A DNA stretch of 64,000 nt from Candidatus Zixiibacteriota bacterium (GTDB taxonomy: Bacteria > Zixibacteria > MSB-5A5 > GN15 > FEB-12): positions 194,709 through 258,708 of the forward strand of contig JAOUBJ010000003.1 in the NCBI GenBank assembly GCA_029860345.1, written 5' to 3'. Both the position numbers and the translations under genes were made by a program. The notes beneath the pieces are model-generated. The model was not told where the DNA came from. It did no database searches and saw only the letters and a list, made by a program, of their open reading frames with translations. This document shows positions 36,391 to 44,859 of this stretch, piece after piece (within the stretch, counting starts at the first letter, position 1; each line of letters begins with the position of its first letter).

Positions 36391-37368
36391 TCACCGTTGG
36401 TCAAGGTGCCTCTCGATTTCCTGAATGAACGTCTTGGCGCCGACATGTGTCACCGCCGATAGGTAAATATAGTCATCCGGCAGGCTGTTACAAAACGCTT
36501 TTAGATCACTTTCGGTTACCGTGTCGACCTTGGTTATTACAACAAACGACGGTCGCGTCAACAACGTTTGATCAAATTCGGTCAACTCCCCCTGCAGGTC
36601 TTCATACGTTTGTTGAATGTCCGGTTCGTTGATATCGATAACATAAATCAACAGTCGCGTTCTCTGAATATGGCGAAGAAACTGATGTCCCAATCCCTTG
36701 CCATCTGAAGCTCCGGCGATAAGACCCGGAATGTCGGCCATCACACACGACTTAAACTCACGTATCTTGACGATGCCCAAATTCGGCACTAAGGTGGTGA
36801 AGGGGTAATCTGCGATTTTGGGCCGCGCTGCTGAAAAGGTTGCCAGTATTGTTGACTTGCCGGCGTTGGGCATGCCAACCAGGCCGACATCGGCTAACAG
36901 CTTCAACTCCAGTTTCAGTTTCCGATGTTTACCCGGTTGACCGGGCTGAAACTGTCGGGGCGCTTGATTGGTGGGGGACTTAAAATGAGCGTTACCCTTG
37001 CCGCCGCGGCCACCTTTGGCCAGTATTACTTCGGCACCGGCCTGATCCAGATCGGCCAATTGTTCAGAAGTCTCGACATCTGATATGAGTGTCCCCACCG
37101 GCACCCGCAGCTTGATATCCGCGCCGGAGCGGCCGGTTTTGTTGCTCCCCTGTCCGCCCCGGCCGTTTTCTGCTTTGCTGTGTCGACGATACCTATAATC
37201 CAACAGCGTGGTCAGGTTGGTGTCGGCCACTGCGATTACATCACCGCCCCGACCCCCATCGCCGCCGTCCGGTCCTCCTTTGGGAACGAACTTTTCGGTG
37301 TGGAACGACATGCAGCCCGATCCGCCATTGCCGGCCTGGACTTCGATTTCGACCTGATCGATAAACAT
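36391..37368 (-). CDS. obg: GTPase Obg
   Basis: 325 residues. It has the glycine-rich Obg fold (MFIDQVEIEVQAGNGGSGCM and PDGGDGGRGGDV) followed by the G domain: P-loop GMPNAGKST, switch DYPFTTLVPNLG, DIPGLI and TKVD. It lacks the C-terminal OCT domain, as many Obg proteins do. It works in late 50S assembly and stress control. The start ATG at 37368 matches the family N-terminus; a TTG at 37377 would lie in the -10 box. A promoter ending seven bases upstream suggests a leaderless transcript. Confidence 0.95.
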   Translation of the reverse strand: MFIDQVEIEVQAGNGGSGCMSFHTEKFVPKGGPDGGDGGRGGDVIAVADTNLTTLLDYRYRRHSKAENGRGGQGSNKTGRSGADIKLRVPVGTLISDVETSEQLADLDQAGAEVILAKGGRGGKGNAHFKSPTNQAPRQFQPGQPGKHRKLKLELKLLADVGLVGMPNAGKSTILATFSAARPKIADYPFTTLVPNLGIVKIREFKSCVMADIPGLIAGASDGKGLGHQFLRHIQRTRLLIYVIDINEPDIQQTYEDLQGELTEFDQTLLTRPSFVVITKVDTVTESDLKAFCNSLPDDYIYLSAVTHVGAKTFIQEIERHLDQR

Positions 37369-37375
37369 CGGACGC

Positions 37376-37404
37376 AATATTCAACCCGTTGCCGTTGTTG
37401 TCAA
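37376..37404 (-). promoter_or_regulatory. Sigma-70-type promoter of obg-dprA-ptsH, leaderless spacing
   Basis: Minus strand TTGACA (37399-37404), 17-bp spacer, AATATT (37376-37381), then seven bases to the obg ATG. It is divergent from the promoter at 37466-37494. Confidence 0.6.
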
Positions 37405-37465
37405 TCATATAGAGGTGTGAAGTGGCGACGGTCCCGGATCGCCGAAAAATGGTTTTGGCTCTTTG

Positions 37466-37494
37466 TTGACCTCGCAAAAACCGTCTACTATATT
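37466..37494 (+). promoter_or_regulatory. Sigma-70-type promoter of the CDP-alcohol phosphatidyltransferase gene, leaderless spacing
   Basis: TTGACC (37466-37471), 17-bp spacer, TATATT (37489-37494), then five bases to the ATG at 37500. No Shine-Dalgarno is possible in so short a leader. Confidence 0.6.
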
Positions 37495-37499
37495 CCGGC

Positions 37500-38150
37500 A
37501 TGGCCAAGGCTGAAGTCCAGAACGGTGTGCCCACGCTCAACGAGCGCAAGAGGCAATGGTATGAAGAGTCCAGTTTGGGGTTGGGACGTATCTGTCTCAA
37601 ACTGGGCCTCACACCAAACTTGCTCACCGGGTTATCGCTTCTTTGTTCGGTCGCTTCCGGGTTGTCGTTCTGGAAGGGGGCGATGCTCTGGGGAGTGGCC
37701 TGGATGATTTCTTCCGCCGTTCTGGATATGCTCGACGGGTCCACGGCGCGAGCCGGAAATCTCGGCACGGTGTTCGGCGGCATTCTGGATCATGTGGCCG
37801 ACCGTTACGGCGAGTTCTTTATACTGGCCGGAATCACTATGTCCGGCGCGGTCCATCCGGGTTGGGGGCTGTTCGCATTGTTTGGGATGATTATTGCCAG
37901 CTATACGCGCGCGGCAGCCGAGTCGATCGGAAAAATCGAAAACTGCGCAGTTGGCGTCATGGGCCGAGTGGAGAAGTTCCTGCTGATTATTGCCGGTTCA
38001 ATTGTCGAACACTGGCTCCCCACCGGCCGCTGGCCCAAAGGCGGCTGGTTGGAACTGGCCCTGATTATTGTCGGGACAGCCTCGTTGGTTACGGCTATCC
38101 AGCGTTTGGTTTACGCCAAAAGACTGCTCGGCGACAAGCGGGACGTGTGA
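37500..38150 (+). CDS. CDP-alcohol phosphatidyltransferase family protein
   Basis: 216 residues with about five membrane helices. The family motif D-G-x2-A-R-x8-G-x3-D-x3-D is complete in MLDGSTARAGNLGTVFGGIL then DHVADR. These inner-membrane enzymes move a phosphatidyl group from CDP-diacylglycerol to an alcohol. With a mycobacterial/archaeal-type inositol-phosphate synthase 2.5 kb downstream and an IMPase-family gene at 3126, phosphatidylinositol-phosphate synthase is a reasonable guess; phosphatidylglycerophosphate synthase is the main alternative. The transcript seems leaderless. The 200-bp gap after it contains a decayed P1 repeat. Confidence 0.85.
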   Translation: MAKAEVQNGVPTLNERKRQWYEESSLGLGRICLKLGLTPNLLTGLSLLCSVASGLSFWKGAMLWGVAWMISSAVLDMLDGSTARAGNLGTVFGGILDHVADRYGEFFILAGITMSGAVHPGWGLFALFGMIIASYTRAAAESIGKIENCAVGVMGRVEKFLLIIAGSIVEHWLPTGRWPKGGWLELALIIVGTASLVTAIQRLVYAKRLLGDKRDV

Positions 38151-38356
38151 GTGGCGAGGAAACTGTAGGTTGTCTCCAGGAATCGTTTTCCATAACCGTA
38201 GCGGCGGGGCTTGTCTCCGCCAAGTTCTGTCACCACGAGCGCAGTCGAGGGGGACTTCCGCAGGGGCGACACAGGGCCACCCCCTGCACCAGAGTGTGGC
38301 TGATTCCGTCGGTAGTTACGGTTTGCATCTCAATGTAGAATAAAGGTTATGCTATT

Positions 38357-39292
38357 ATGATCACGGCTATCGGTAATCCCGTTTACGATTATATCAAAAC
38401 CAAAAAAGTCGAACCGGAAGGCCGCGTCCTCTCCGGGTGCTCCACCAACGCCGCTCTGGCCCTGGCAAAAATGGGCGCCGATGCGCGCCTGGTGGGAGCC
38501 ATTGGCGACGACTACTCAGAACATCTCAAAAGTGAGTTGTCTGCCCTTGGCATCGAGTTCCGCATTGTACCATCGGCTGAAACCGGCGGTTTTTCGCTTA
38601 ACTACTACGATGACTTCGGCAACCGTACCCTTGATCTACTGGGACGCGCGGCTGTGATAGGCGAAATCGATCCCGACTGGTACCATGACGCCGAAGCGGT
38701 GTTGATCGGACCAATTCTCGGGGAAGTATCGTTTGAGTCTGTCCACAGGATACGCAAATCGTTCGACGGGCTTTTCTTCTGCGATCCGCAGGGACTGATC
38801 CGTGGCGCCGACGAAAACGGACGCATCTTCCACGAGAAGTGCGAGGGAATTGAACAGACGCTTGGCGCCTTTGATATCGTTAAACCCAACGAACTGGAAG
38901 GGCAGATACTCACCGGTATCGATTGCCGCCAGGACCCATACCAGGCGGCCCGTATCATCAAGGAGTGGGGACCGAAGATCGTTATCGTCACGCTGGCCGA
39001 GTTGGGGTCCATTGTATATGACGGCGTGGACTTTGTCGACATCCCCCCTTATGACATCAACCTGATGGACTCGACCGGCGCCGGGGATACCTACATGGCC
39101 GGGTTTACGTTCGAGTACCTCAAAACCGGTGGCGATCTGCATCGCGCCGGTTGTTATGCATCGTGCACGTCGTCGGTGATGATCGAAAACTCCGGGCCTG
39201 ATTTCTCCATGACCGAAAACATGATCCGCGAACGACAGGCTGAGTTGGTGAAGCTTGCGGGTTTCAAAGTCGATGTCGGCGTAAACCGGTGA
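38357..39292 (+). CDS. PfkB-family carbohydrate kinase
   Basis: 311 residues. The N-terminal glycine-rich segment CSTNAALALAKMGADARLVG and the C-terminal catalytic motif DSTGAGDTYMAGF (Asp base) define the ribokinase/PfkB family. These are cytoplasmic kinases of sugars, nucleosides or inositol. The substrate cannot be fixed from sequence; the neighbourhood of Ino1 makes an inositol or sugar role conceivable. AAAGG stands about ten bases before the ATG. It converges with the TetR gene. Confidence 0.88.
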   Translation: MITAIGNPVYDYIKTKKVEPEGRVLSGCSTNAALALAKMGADARLVGAIGDDYSEHLKSELSALGIEFRIVPSAETGGFSLNYYDDFGNRTLDLLGRAAVIGEIDPDWYHDAEAVLIGPILGEVSFESVHRIRKSFDGLFFCDPQGLIRGADENGRIFHEKCEGIEQTLGAFDIVKPNELEGQILTGIDCRQDPYQAARIIKEWGPKIVIVTLAELGSIVYDGVDFVDIPPYDINLMDSTGAGDTYMAGFTFEYLKTGGDLHRAGCYASCTSSVMIENSGPDFSMTENMIRERQAELVKLAGFKVDVGVNR

Positions 39293-39307
39293 GGCTGACC
39301 TGTCGCT

Positions 39308-39955
39308 TCACGCCTTAATGCCATCGAACAGAAACGAGATCAGATACTCGCCGGTCTCCCGCCGAGGCAAACGCCCGGCTCTAAACCTACGCCGGATTAA
39401 CCCCTCTATCAGTAACGAGGTCAAGCGGGCCGTCAACTCCACATCGAAATCACCGCGAATCTCACCGGTTTGTTCGCCGCGTTGGATGATCTGGGCAATG
39501 TAGCCGTTGAAATGTCGCTCCAAATCGATCCCCTCCAGGCGTACCGCCGCATGTTCCAGACCGCGCGTCACGAATAGAAAGAAGCGCTCCTGAGCCGGGT
39601 ACAGTTTTGAGTTCACAACTATCGCATCATACAAATACAACAAACGTTCTCGCGCCAAAACCGCTTTCTCGGCCTGCTTCAGATCGGCCATCCACTTGGT
39701 CAGGAAATCGTCAAACATAAGTACGACGTATTCAAGCAAGTGGCTCTTCGAGGGGAAATACTGAAAGAAAGAACCCTTCGAAATGGCCGCCTCACGACAC
39801 AGTTGGTCGACAGCCAGACCGTCATAGCCGAACTTTCCGAACAGGTCAATAGCGGCGCGGTAAATAAGCTCTTTCTTATCGGGCGTCAGGCGGCGAAAAG
39901 TTTCCGTGACGATGCCCCGTTGGGCTAAGTTGGCCGTTATGTTCTCATCCAACAT
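39308..39955 (-). CDS. TetR/AcrR-family transcriptional regulator
   Basis: 215 residues. The N-terminal helix-turn-helix is AIDLFGKFGYDGLAVDQLCR then ISKGSFFQYFPSKSHLLEYV (about 38-80), the TetR pattern. The rest is an all-helical ligand-binding domain. GAGGAA precedes the ATG. No obvious palindromic operator was found in the repeat-rich 700 bp between it and ino1; it may regulate itself or distant genes. Confidence 0.9.
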   Translation of the reverse strand: MLDENITANLAQRGIVTETFRRLTPDKKELIYRAAIDLFGKFGYDGLAVDQLCREAAISKGSFFQYFPSKSHLLEYVVLMFDDFLTKWMADLKQAEKAVLARERLLYLYDAIVVNSKLYPAQERFFLFVTRGLEHAAVRLEGIDLERHFNGYIAQIIQRGEQTGEIRGDFDVELTARLTSLLIEGLIRRRFRAGRLPRRETGEYLISFLFDGIKA

Positions 39956-40028
39956 CGAGGTTCCTCGTGGCGTGGTGTTGTCAACGTAGCGCTACTGGGT
40001 GGCAGCCTCAAACCCGGTTGTTGTGGCG

Positions 40029-40196
40029 GCCGAATCTTCAGATTCGGCTTCGGCAGTTTATCCCGCCGAGTCTGAAGACTCAGCGGGCACAATGCGCGAT
40101 CGGTTATCTTGTAGGGCAGGTCTCTCTTTTCTTGGAGACCTGCCGCCTGTGGCGGGTTCACGCCGCGGCGCGCAGGCGAAGACGGACCCGCCCTAC
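40029..40196. repeat. P3 palindromes and three-way-junction element J1, copy 2
   Basis: P3 (arms GCCGAATCT/AGATTCGGC) at 40029-40048 and a second P3 at about 40065-40085. J1 at 40111-40196 has outer arms GTAGGGC/GCCCTAC enclosing GGCAGGTCTC/GAGACCTGCC and GGCGGGT/ACCCGCC. The surrounding 39956-40578 stretch holds no gene. Confidence 0.72.
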
Positions 40197-40316
40197 CAGT
40201 ACCTACCTCTACCACAATAGTCCGGTGACCATCCGGCCAATTTGTGCGTGGTGTACGTCCTCGTGTACCACGCGAATACCGGGGCAGACGAGGACGTCTG
40301 CCGCCCACAGATCATG

Positions 40317-40456
40317 TCACCCTGAGCGCAGTCGAAGGGTGAACCCACTCAAGTGGTGTCGGGCGAACCCGCCCGACACTCCTGCGGGTGGCCCACAGCT
40401 TGCTGTGGGATTCGAGTAACACACCCCTAAATCCCCTCTCAAGAGGGGACTTTGAA
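40317..40456. repeat. P1 palindrome and P9 element
   Basis: P1 (arms TCACCCT/AGGGTGA) at 40317-40342; a GTGTCGGGCG/CGCCCGACAC hairpin at about 40357-40380; then CTCTCAAGAGGGGACTTTGA at about 40436-40456, a module that recurs at about 63389-63408. Confidence 0.65.
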
Positions 40457-40578
40457 GAACATCCGTTGGATCTTGTGACCCGGACGTCCGCAAATCCTAG
40501 CCGCGCATGCCCTATGACCATCCGGTCATAAACCATATACTAATATTATATAAAACTCGATCTTTGTCAACACAGAAT

Positions 40579-40607
40579 TGACATGGTTTGAAAAGAGGCG
40601 TACTTTT
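40579..40607 (+). promoter_or_regulatory. Possible sigma-70-type promoter of ino1
   Basis: Perfect TTGACA (40579-40584), 17-bp spacer, weak TACTTT (40602-40607). The ATG is at 40655 with AAGGA upstream, so this mRNA has a normal leader of about 40 bases. Confidence 0.45.
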
Positions 40608-40654
40608 TTCGGCGGAATAGAAAACAATACAGTTCGATAAGAAAGGATTCATTC

Positions 40655-41860
40655 ATGGGCAAAGTAAGAGTCGCCATTATTGGTGTCGGCAACTGCGCCT
40701 CGTCGTTGGTGCAGGGCGTCGAATACTACAAGAAGGCCAAGGACGAAGATCAGGTGCCGGGGTTGATGCATGTCAACCTGGGGGGTTATCATGTCCGCGA
40801 CGTTGAGTTTTCCGCTGCAATCGATATCGACAAAAACAAGGTTGGCAAGGATCTCTCCGAGGCTGTTTTCACCAAGCCGAACAACACCGTGGTTTTTTCG
40901 AAAGTACCCAAGCTCGGCGTCAAAGTTATGCGAGGCATGACTCATGACGGACTCGGTCATTATTTGTCGCAGGTTATTGAAAAAGCGCCGGGCGACACTG
41001 TCGACATCGTCAAACTCCTCAAGGATACCAAGACCGACGTCGTGATCAACTACCTGCCGGTCGGTTCCGAAGAGGCCACCAAGTGGTATGTGGAGCAGAT
41101 TCTGGAGGCTGGGTGCGGCTTTGTCAACTGTATCCCGGTGTTCATCGCCAAAGAACAGTATTGGCAGAAGCGGTTCAAGGAGAAGGGTCTGCCGGTGATC
41201 GGCGACGATATCAAATCGCAGGTGGGTGCTACTATCGCGCACCGAGTGATGACGCGCCTGTTTCTCGAACGCGGTGTCCGGTTGGATCGGACCAGCCAGC
41301 TCAACGTGGGCGGTAACACCGACTTTTTGAACATGCTGGAGCGTTCGCGTTTGGAGTCCAAAAAGATATCCAAAACCAACGCCGTGACCAGCCAGTTGGA
41401 TTACGACATCGGCGACGGCAACGTACACATCGGCCCGTCCGATTACGTCGAATGGCTCTCGGATCGCAAGTGGGCCTACATTCGAATGGAAGGAACCACT
41501 TTCGGCGATGTCCCTCTCAATGTTGAAATGAAAATGGAAGTCTGGGACAGCCCCAACTCGGCCGGCGTGGTGATCGATGCCGTGCGCTGCTGCAAACTGG
41601 CTCTGGATAACGGCGTGGCCGGACCACTTTTGGAGCCGTCATCCTACTTCAAGAAATCACCGCCGGTCCAGTATACCGATGACGATGCTCGCCGCATGAC
41701 CGAGGAGTTCATCACCAAGTATGGCTGGAAACAGACCGCCAAGGCAAAGCGTAAAGCCAAAGTGGCAGCCAAACGAACCAAAACGGCGCGCCCGGCTGCG
41801 GCCAAACCGAAAAGATCGGCTTCCGGTTCAAAGAAGCGGGTGGTGAAACGCAAAAAGTAG
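40655..41860 (+). CDS. ino1: Inositol-3-phosphate synthase with a lysine-rich C-terminal tail
   Basis: 401 residues. [20 protein letters not shown] is the NAD-binding N-terminus of the short actinobacterial/archaeal Ino1 type. [37 protein letters not shown] and [12 protein letters not shown] are further family segments. It isomerises glucose 6-phosphate to inositol phosphate, the first committed step to inositol lipids and solutes. The enzyme proper ends near residue 360; the last 40 residues ([18 protein letters not shown] and onward) are a basic Lys/Ala tail like the tails of the histone-like protein at 11544-11963. AAGGA lies before the ATG, and its own terminator follows. Confidence 0.94.
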   Translation: MGKVRVAIIGVGNCASSLVQGVEYYKKAKDEDQVPGLMHVNLGGYHVRDVEFSAAIDIDKNKVGKDLSEAVFTKPNNTVVFSKVPKLGVKVMRGMTHDGLGHYLSQVIEKAPGDTVDIVKLLKDTKTDVVINYLPVGSEEATKWYVEQILEAGCGFVNCIPVFIAKEQYWQKRFKEKGLPVIGDDIKSQVGATIAHRVMTRLFLERGVRLDRTSQLNVGGNTDFLNMLERSRLESKKISKTNAVTSQLDYDIGDGNVHIGPSDYVEWLSDRKWAYIRMEGTTFGDVPLNVEMKMEVWDSPNSAGVVIDAVRCCKLALDNGVAGPLLEPSSYFKKSPPVQYTDDDARRMTEEFITKYGWKQTAKAKRKAKVAAKRTKTARPAAAKPKRSASGSKKRVVKRKK

Positions 41861-41890
41861 TTTGCTCACATTTTTGATTTGACTAACTTG

Positions 41891-41920
41891 ACCGGCGATT
41901 GAATAAGTCGCCGGTTTTTT
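41891..41920 (+). terminator. Rho-independent terminator of ino1
   Basis: Stem ACCGGCGA/TCGCCGGT (41891-41898 and 41908-41915), nine-base loop, six T (41915-41920). It separates ino1 from tmk. Confidence 0.88.
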
Positions 41921-41945
41921 GTACGCATACAGCAAGGATTTACAG

Positions 41946-42575
41946 TTGTCCGCAAGAAAGCAGAAAGCGCTCTTTCTGACCTTTGAGGGTATCGACGGCT
42001 GCGGTAAAACGACTCAGGCCATGATGGCTTACCAATACCTGAAATCGCATGGCTACCGGGTCAAACTTCTGCGTGAACCCGGCTCCACGGCCACCGCCGA
42101 ACGGATCCGTGATCTGCTTCTGGACAAAGAAGGGCTGGTCGCCCCGGTGACTGAACTCTTTCTGTACGAGGCGGCCCGGGCCGAACTGTGCCATCGTGAG
42201 ATCAGGCCGCTGTTGGCCTCCGGGTATACCGTTCTGTGCGATCGCTTCTATGACAGCACTACGGCCTATCAGGGCTACGGTCGAAAGCTGGACATTCGAA
42301 TGGTGCGAAGTATCAACCGTTTTGCCGTCGGTGACTTGAAACCGGACCTGACCTTTCTACTCGACCTCGACTTACGTACCGCCCTCAGTCGCAGGACAGG
42401 ACGACCGGACCGCTTGGAATCTCAGTCGAAAGCGTTTTTCACCAGAGTGCGGGCGGGCTTTTTGGAACTTGCCCGCAAGGAGCGCCCGCGTGTAAAAGTG
42501 ATCGACGCCAGACAGACGGTTGACCAGGTGTTTCGTAGTATAACTAAAATCCTCGACCGGCGGATCAACAGATAA
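41946..42575 (+). CDS. tmk: Thymidylate kinase
   Basis: Predicted 209 residues. The P-loop is FEGIDGCGKTT, with EPG in LREPGSTATAERIRDLLL, DRFYDSTTAYQG and the RTGRPDRLE lid region. It phosphorylates dTMP to dTDP. I place the start at TTG 41946 because AAGGA stands seven bases before it and because the longer open frame from 41919 would begin inside the ino1 terminator. The stop overlaps the next ATG (TAATG). Confidence 0.92.
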   Translation: MSARKQKALFLTFEGIDGCGKTTQAMMAYQYLKSHGYRVKLLREPGSTATAERIRDLLLDKEGLVAPVTELFLYEAARAELCHREIRPLLASGYTVLCDRFYDSTTAYQGYGRKLDIRMVRSINRFAVGDLKPDLTFLLDLDLRTALSRRTGRPDRLESQSKAFFTRVRAGFLELARKERPRVKVIDARQTVDQVFRSITKILDRRINR

Positions 42576-44137
42576 TGACGACATCTCAGACTATCGACCG
42601 TCGCTCAATCCTGACCGCGGCGGCCTTGTTAAGTGTCATGATCGTGCTTAACGGGATGATGGCGCTACTTGTCTTGTCCGATCCGGCTTTCGACCATGCC
42701 CACCGTCTGATGCAAGTTGCCAGCCTAATTGACGAGCACCATTTCGAAGAAGTGGACTGGGATCGGCTGCTGCCAATCGGTCGCCGAGCCCTGATGGATG
42801 ACCTGGATCGATATTCCGGATATGTCACGCCTGACGATTTCGCCGAAAAAAGACAACAGCGCGAAGGATACTACTCGGGCATCGGCGTTACCGTAATCGG
42901 ACACGATGACGGGTTATTGGTACATTCTATCCGCGATGACGGCCCCGGCAAGGCCGCCGGGTTGCTCTCAGGTGACATCATTGTCGCTGCGGACTCGACG
43001 GTGTTGGCCGACAAGACTTCCCGCGAAGCATCAAGGCTACTGCGCGGCGAGGATGGCAGCACAGTTACATTAACGGTGTACAGACCGACCGACAATGACA
43101 GTCTTAAACTGCCGGTAGTGCGTGGCGAGGTCATTTACCACCATGTGGCCTACGCCGGCTGTACGGATGATTCGGTCGTCTATATCAAATTGACCGATTT
43201 CGCACCGGGCGCCACCGACGACGTCGAAGCGGCTCTCGATTCGCTGGTTATTGACCGGGAGGTGAAAGGTATCATTCTGGACCTGCGTGGAAACCCGGGT
43301 GGCTTATTTGTCGAGGCTCAGGCAGCGGCCGGTTTGTTTTTGAACGACGGTCTGTTTCTGGTCGGCACCGATGGACGCTCACGCTGGAATGACGAACAGT
43401 TCACGACCTCCTCAGGCGACAAAACCAACGGTCTGCCGATGGCCGTGCTGGTCGACCGCGCCTCGGCATCGGCATCAGAGATCGTAGCCGGAGCGCTGAA
43501 GCAAAACAACCGGGCCATACTGGTCGGAGATACGACCTTTGGCAAAGGGCTGGTGCAGGGATACCTGAGGTTCCTGGGCGACGACGGTTTGCGCCTGACA
43601 ATATCGCGGTACTACTTCGAAGGCGGCGTCTACCTGAACGAATTCGACTCGACGCTACATGACACGGGACACGGCTTACCGCCGGACGTTTACTTCGATT
43701 CGGACGGCACCGAAACCTATGTGCGCCTTTTGGAGCGGTCGTTCCTGCTTCAGCGTTTCGCACATATTCATCAGACGGAGATTATAGCACAAGCCGACAG
43801 TGCCCAGCTGGATGATGTATGGATCGAACTGCTGGCCGACTTTATCCAAGACGAATTTGACTATCCATCCGACCTGATGCTGCAAGTCGAATTCCTGCTT
43901 GAGGTCGCCGAAGACGCAGACAGCGCACTGCAAACAGGCAAGGTGACTCAGGATCTATTGGCCGCCGCCACCCGGTATGATCGGCAACGATTGTTCCAGT
44001 ATCAACCGTATATCAAGCGACGCCTGGTGCAACTTGCTCTTGAACGTGCCTACTCCGCATACAGAGCCTATGATGAAGGTGTTATGAGACACGATTCCGG
44101 AATCGCTATAGCCGCCCGCCAACTGTTGAAGCGATGA
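42575..44137 (+). CDS. S41-family C-terminal processing protease
   Basis: 520 residues. An N-terminal membrane anchor or signal (ILTAAALLSVMIVLNGMM) is followed by a CtpA-like N-region, a PDZ domain (about 95-190: YYSGIGVTVIGHDDGLLVHS) and the S41 core with the Ser in VDRASASASEIVAGAL and the Lys in GDTTFGKGLVQG. It is a periplasmic protease with PDZ-controlled activity. The C-terminal 150 residues are an added helical domain. Translationally coupled to tmk by a one-base overlap. Confidence 0.92.
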   Translation: MTTSQTIDRRSILTAAALLSVMIVLNGMMALLVLSDPAFDHAHRLMQVASLIDEHHFEEVDWDRLLPIGRRALMDDLDRYSGYVTPDDFAEKRQQREGYYSGIGVTVIGHDDGLLVHSIRDDGPGKAAGLLSGDIIVAADSTVLADKTSREASRLLRGEDGSTVTLTVYRPTDNDSLKLPVVRGEVIYHHVAYAGCTDDSVVYIKLTDFAPGATDDVEAALDSLVIDREVKGIILDLRGNPGGLFVEAQAAAGLFLNDGLFLVGTDGRSRWNDEQFTTSSGDKTNGLPMAVLVDRASASASEIVAGALKQNNRAILVGDTTFGKGLVQGYLRFLGDDGLRLTISRYYFEGGVYLNEFDSTLHDTGHGLPPDVYFDSDGTETYVRLLERSFLLQRFAHIHQTEIIAQADSAQLDDVWIELLADFIQDEFDYPSDLMLQVEFLLEVAEDADSALQTGKVTQDLLAAATRYDRQRLFQYQPYIKRRLVQLALERAYSAYRAYDEGVMRHDSGIAIAARQLLKR

Positions 44138-44174
44138 ATGACACAGCCTTTGCAAACGTTAGGTCACAGGCAAC

Positions 44175-44831
44175 ATGAAGACAGCTATCTTTTGTGATTT
44201 CGACGGCACTATTTCCCGACGTGATATCGGTTACAACCTGTTTCATCACTTCTCGCAAGGACGAAACGATGAACTTGTCCCGCTCTGGAAAAAAGGTGAA
44301 CTGACAACGCGCGAATGTCTGCTTAAGGAAGCGGCGATGGTGCATGCGCACTCCGATGAGATCTATCGCTACCTGGACCAGTTTGAACTCAATCGAGGTT
44401 TCGAACCGTTTGTCCGGTTGTGTCAGGCGAATTCGGCGGACTTGGCGATTCTCTCCGACGGTCTGGATTTCTACATTGAGTACGTGCTGAAGCGCCATCG
44501 GTTGAATCATCTGCCGCTCATTGCGAACGCCGGACGTTTGGAGGACAACCGCCTGATCGTGACCTTTCCCCACGACAACCAGTCGTGCCGCCGATGCGGA
44601 AGCTGCAAAGGGGAACGCATACGGGAATATCGGCTTCGGCATGGGGAGGTAAAGGCTGTGTTTGTGGGCGACGGCTATTCCGACGCCTGCGGCGCTGCCG
44701 AGGCCGATATTGTTTTGGCCAAGAAAGACCTTGAACAATACTGTGTCATACACAATATTGACCACATCAGATACGATACGTTCGACGACGTGTCGCGCTT
44801 CTTGACCGAGCGTCGATTGTTGAGAAGTTGA
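44175..44831 (+). CDS. HAD-superfamily phosphatase, MtnX-like
   Basis: 218 residues. Motif I is FCDFDGTIS, motif II LSDG, with VFVGDGYSDACGA as motif IV. The segment CRRCGSCKGERIR gives the CxxCxxCKG cysteine set seen in the MtnX (methylthioribulose-phosphate pathway phosphatase) branch. No other methionine-salvage gene is in the window, so the actual substrate may differ. Cytoplasmic; between the S41 protease gene and the GDP-mannose fusion gene, all on the plus strand with short gaps. Confidence 0.82.
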   Translation: MKTAIFCDFDGTISRRDIGYNLFHHFSQGRNDELVPLWKKGELTTRECLLKEAAMVHAHSDEIYRYLDQFELNRGFEPFVRLCQANSADLAILSDGLDFYIEYVLKRHRLNHLPLIANAGRLEDNRLIVTFPHDNQSCRRCGSCKGERIREYRLRHGEVKAVFVGDGYSDACGAAEADIVLAKKDLEQYCVIHNIDHIRYDTFDDVSRFLTERRLLRS

Positions 44832-44859
44832 TGGCCACAAAACTGAACAGAGTTGAGAC

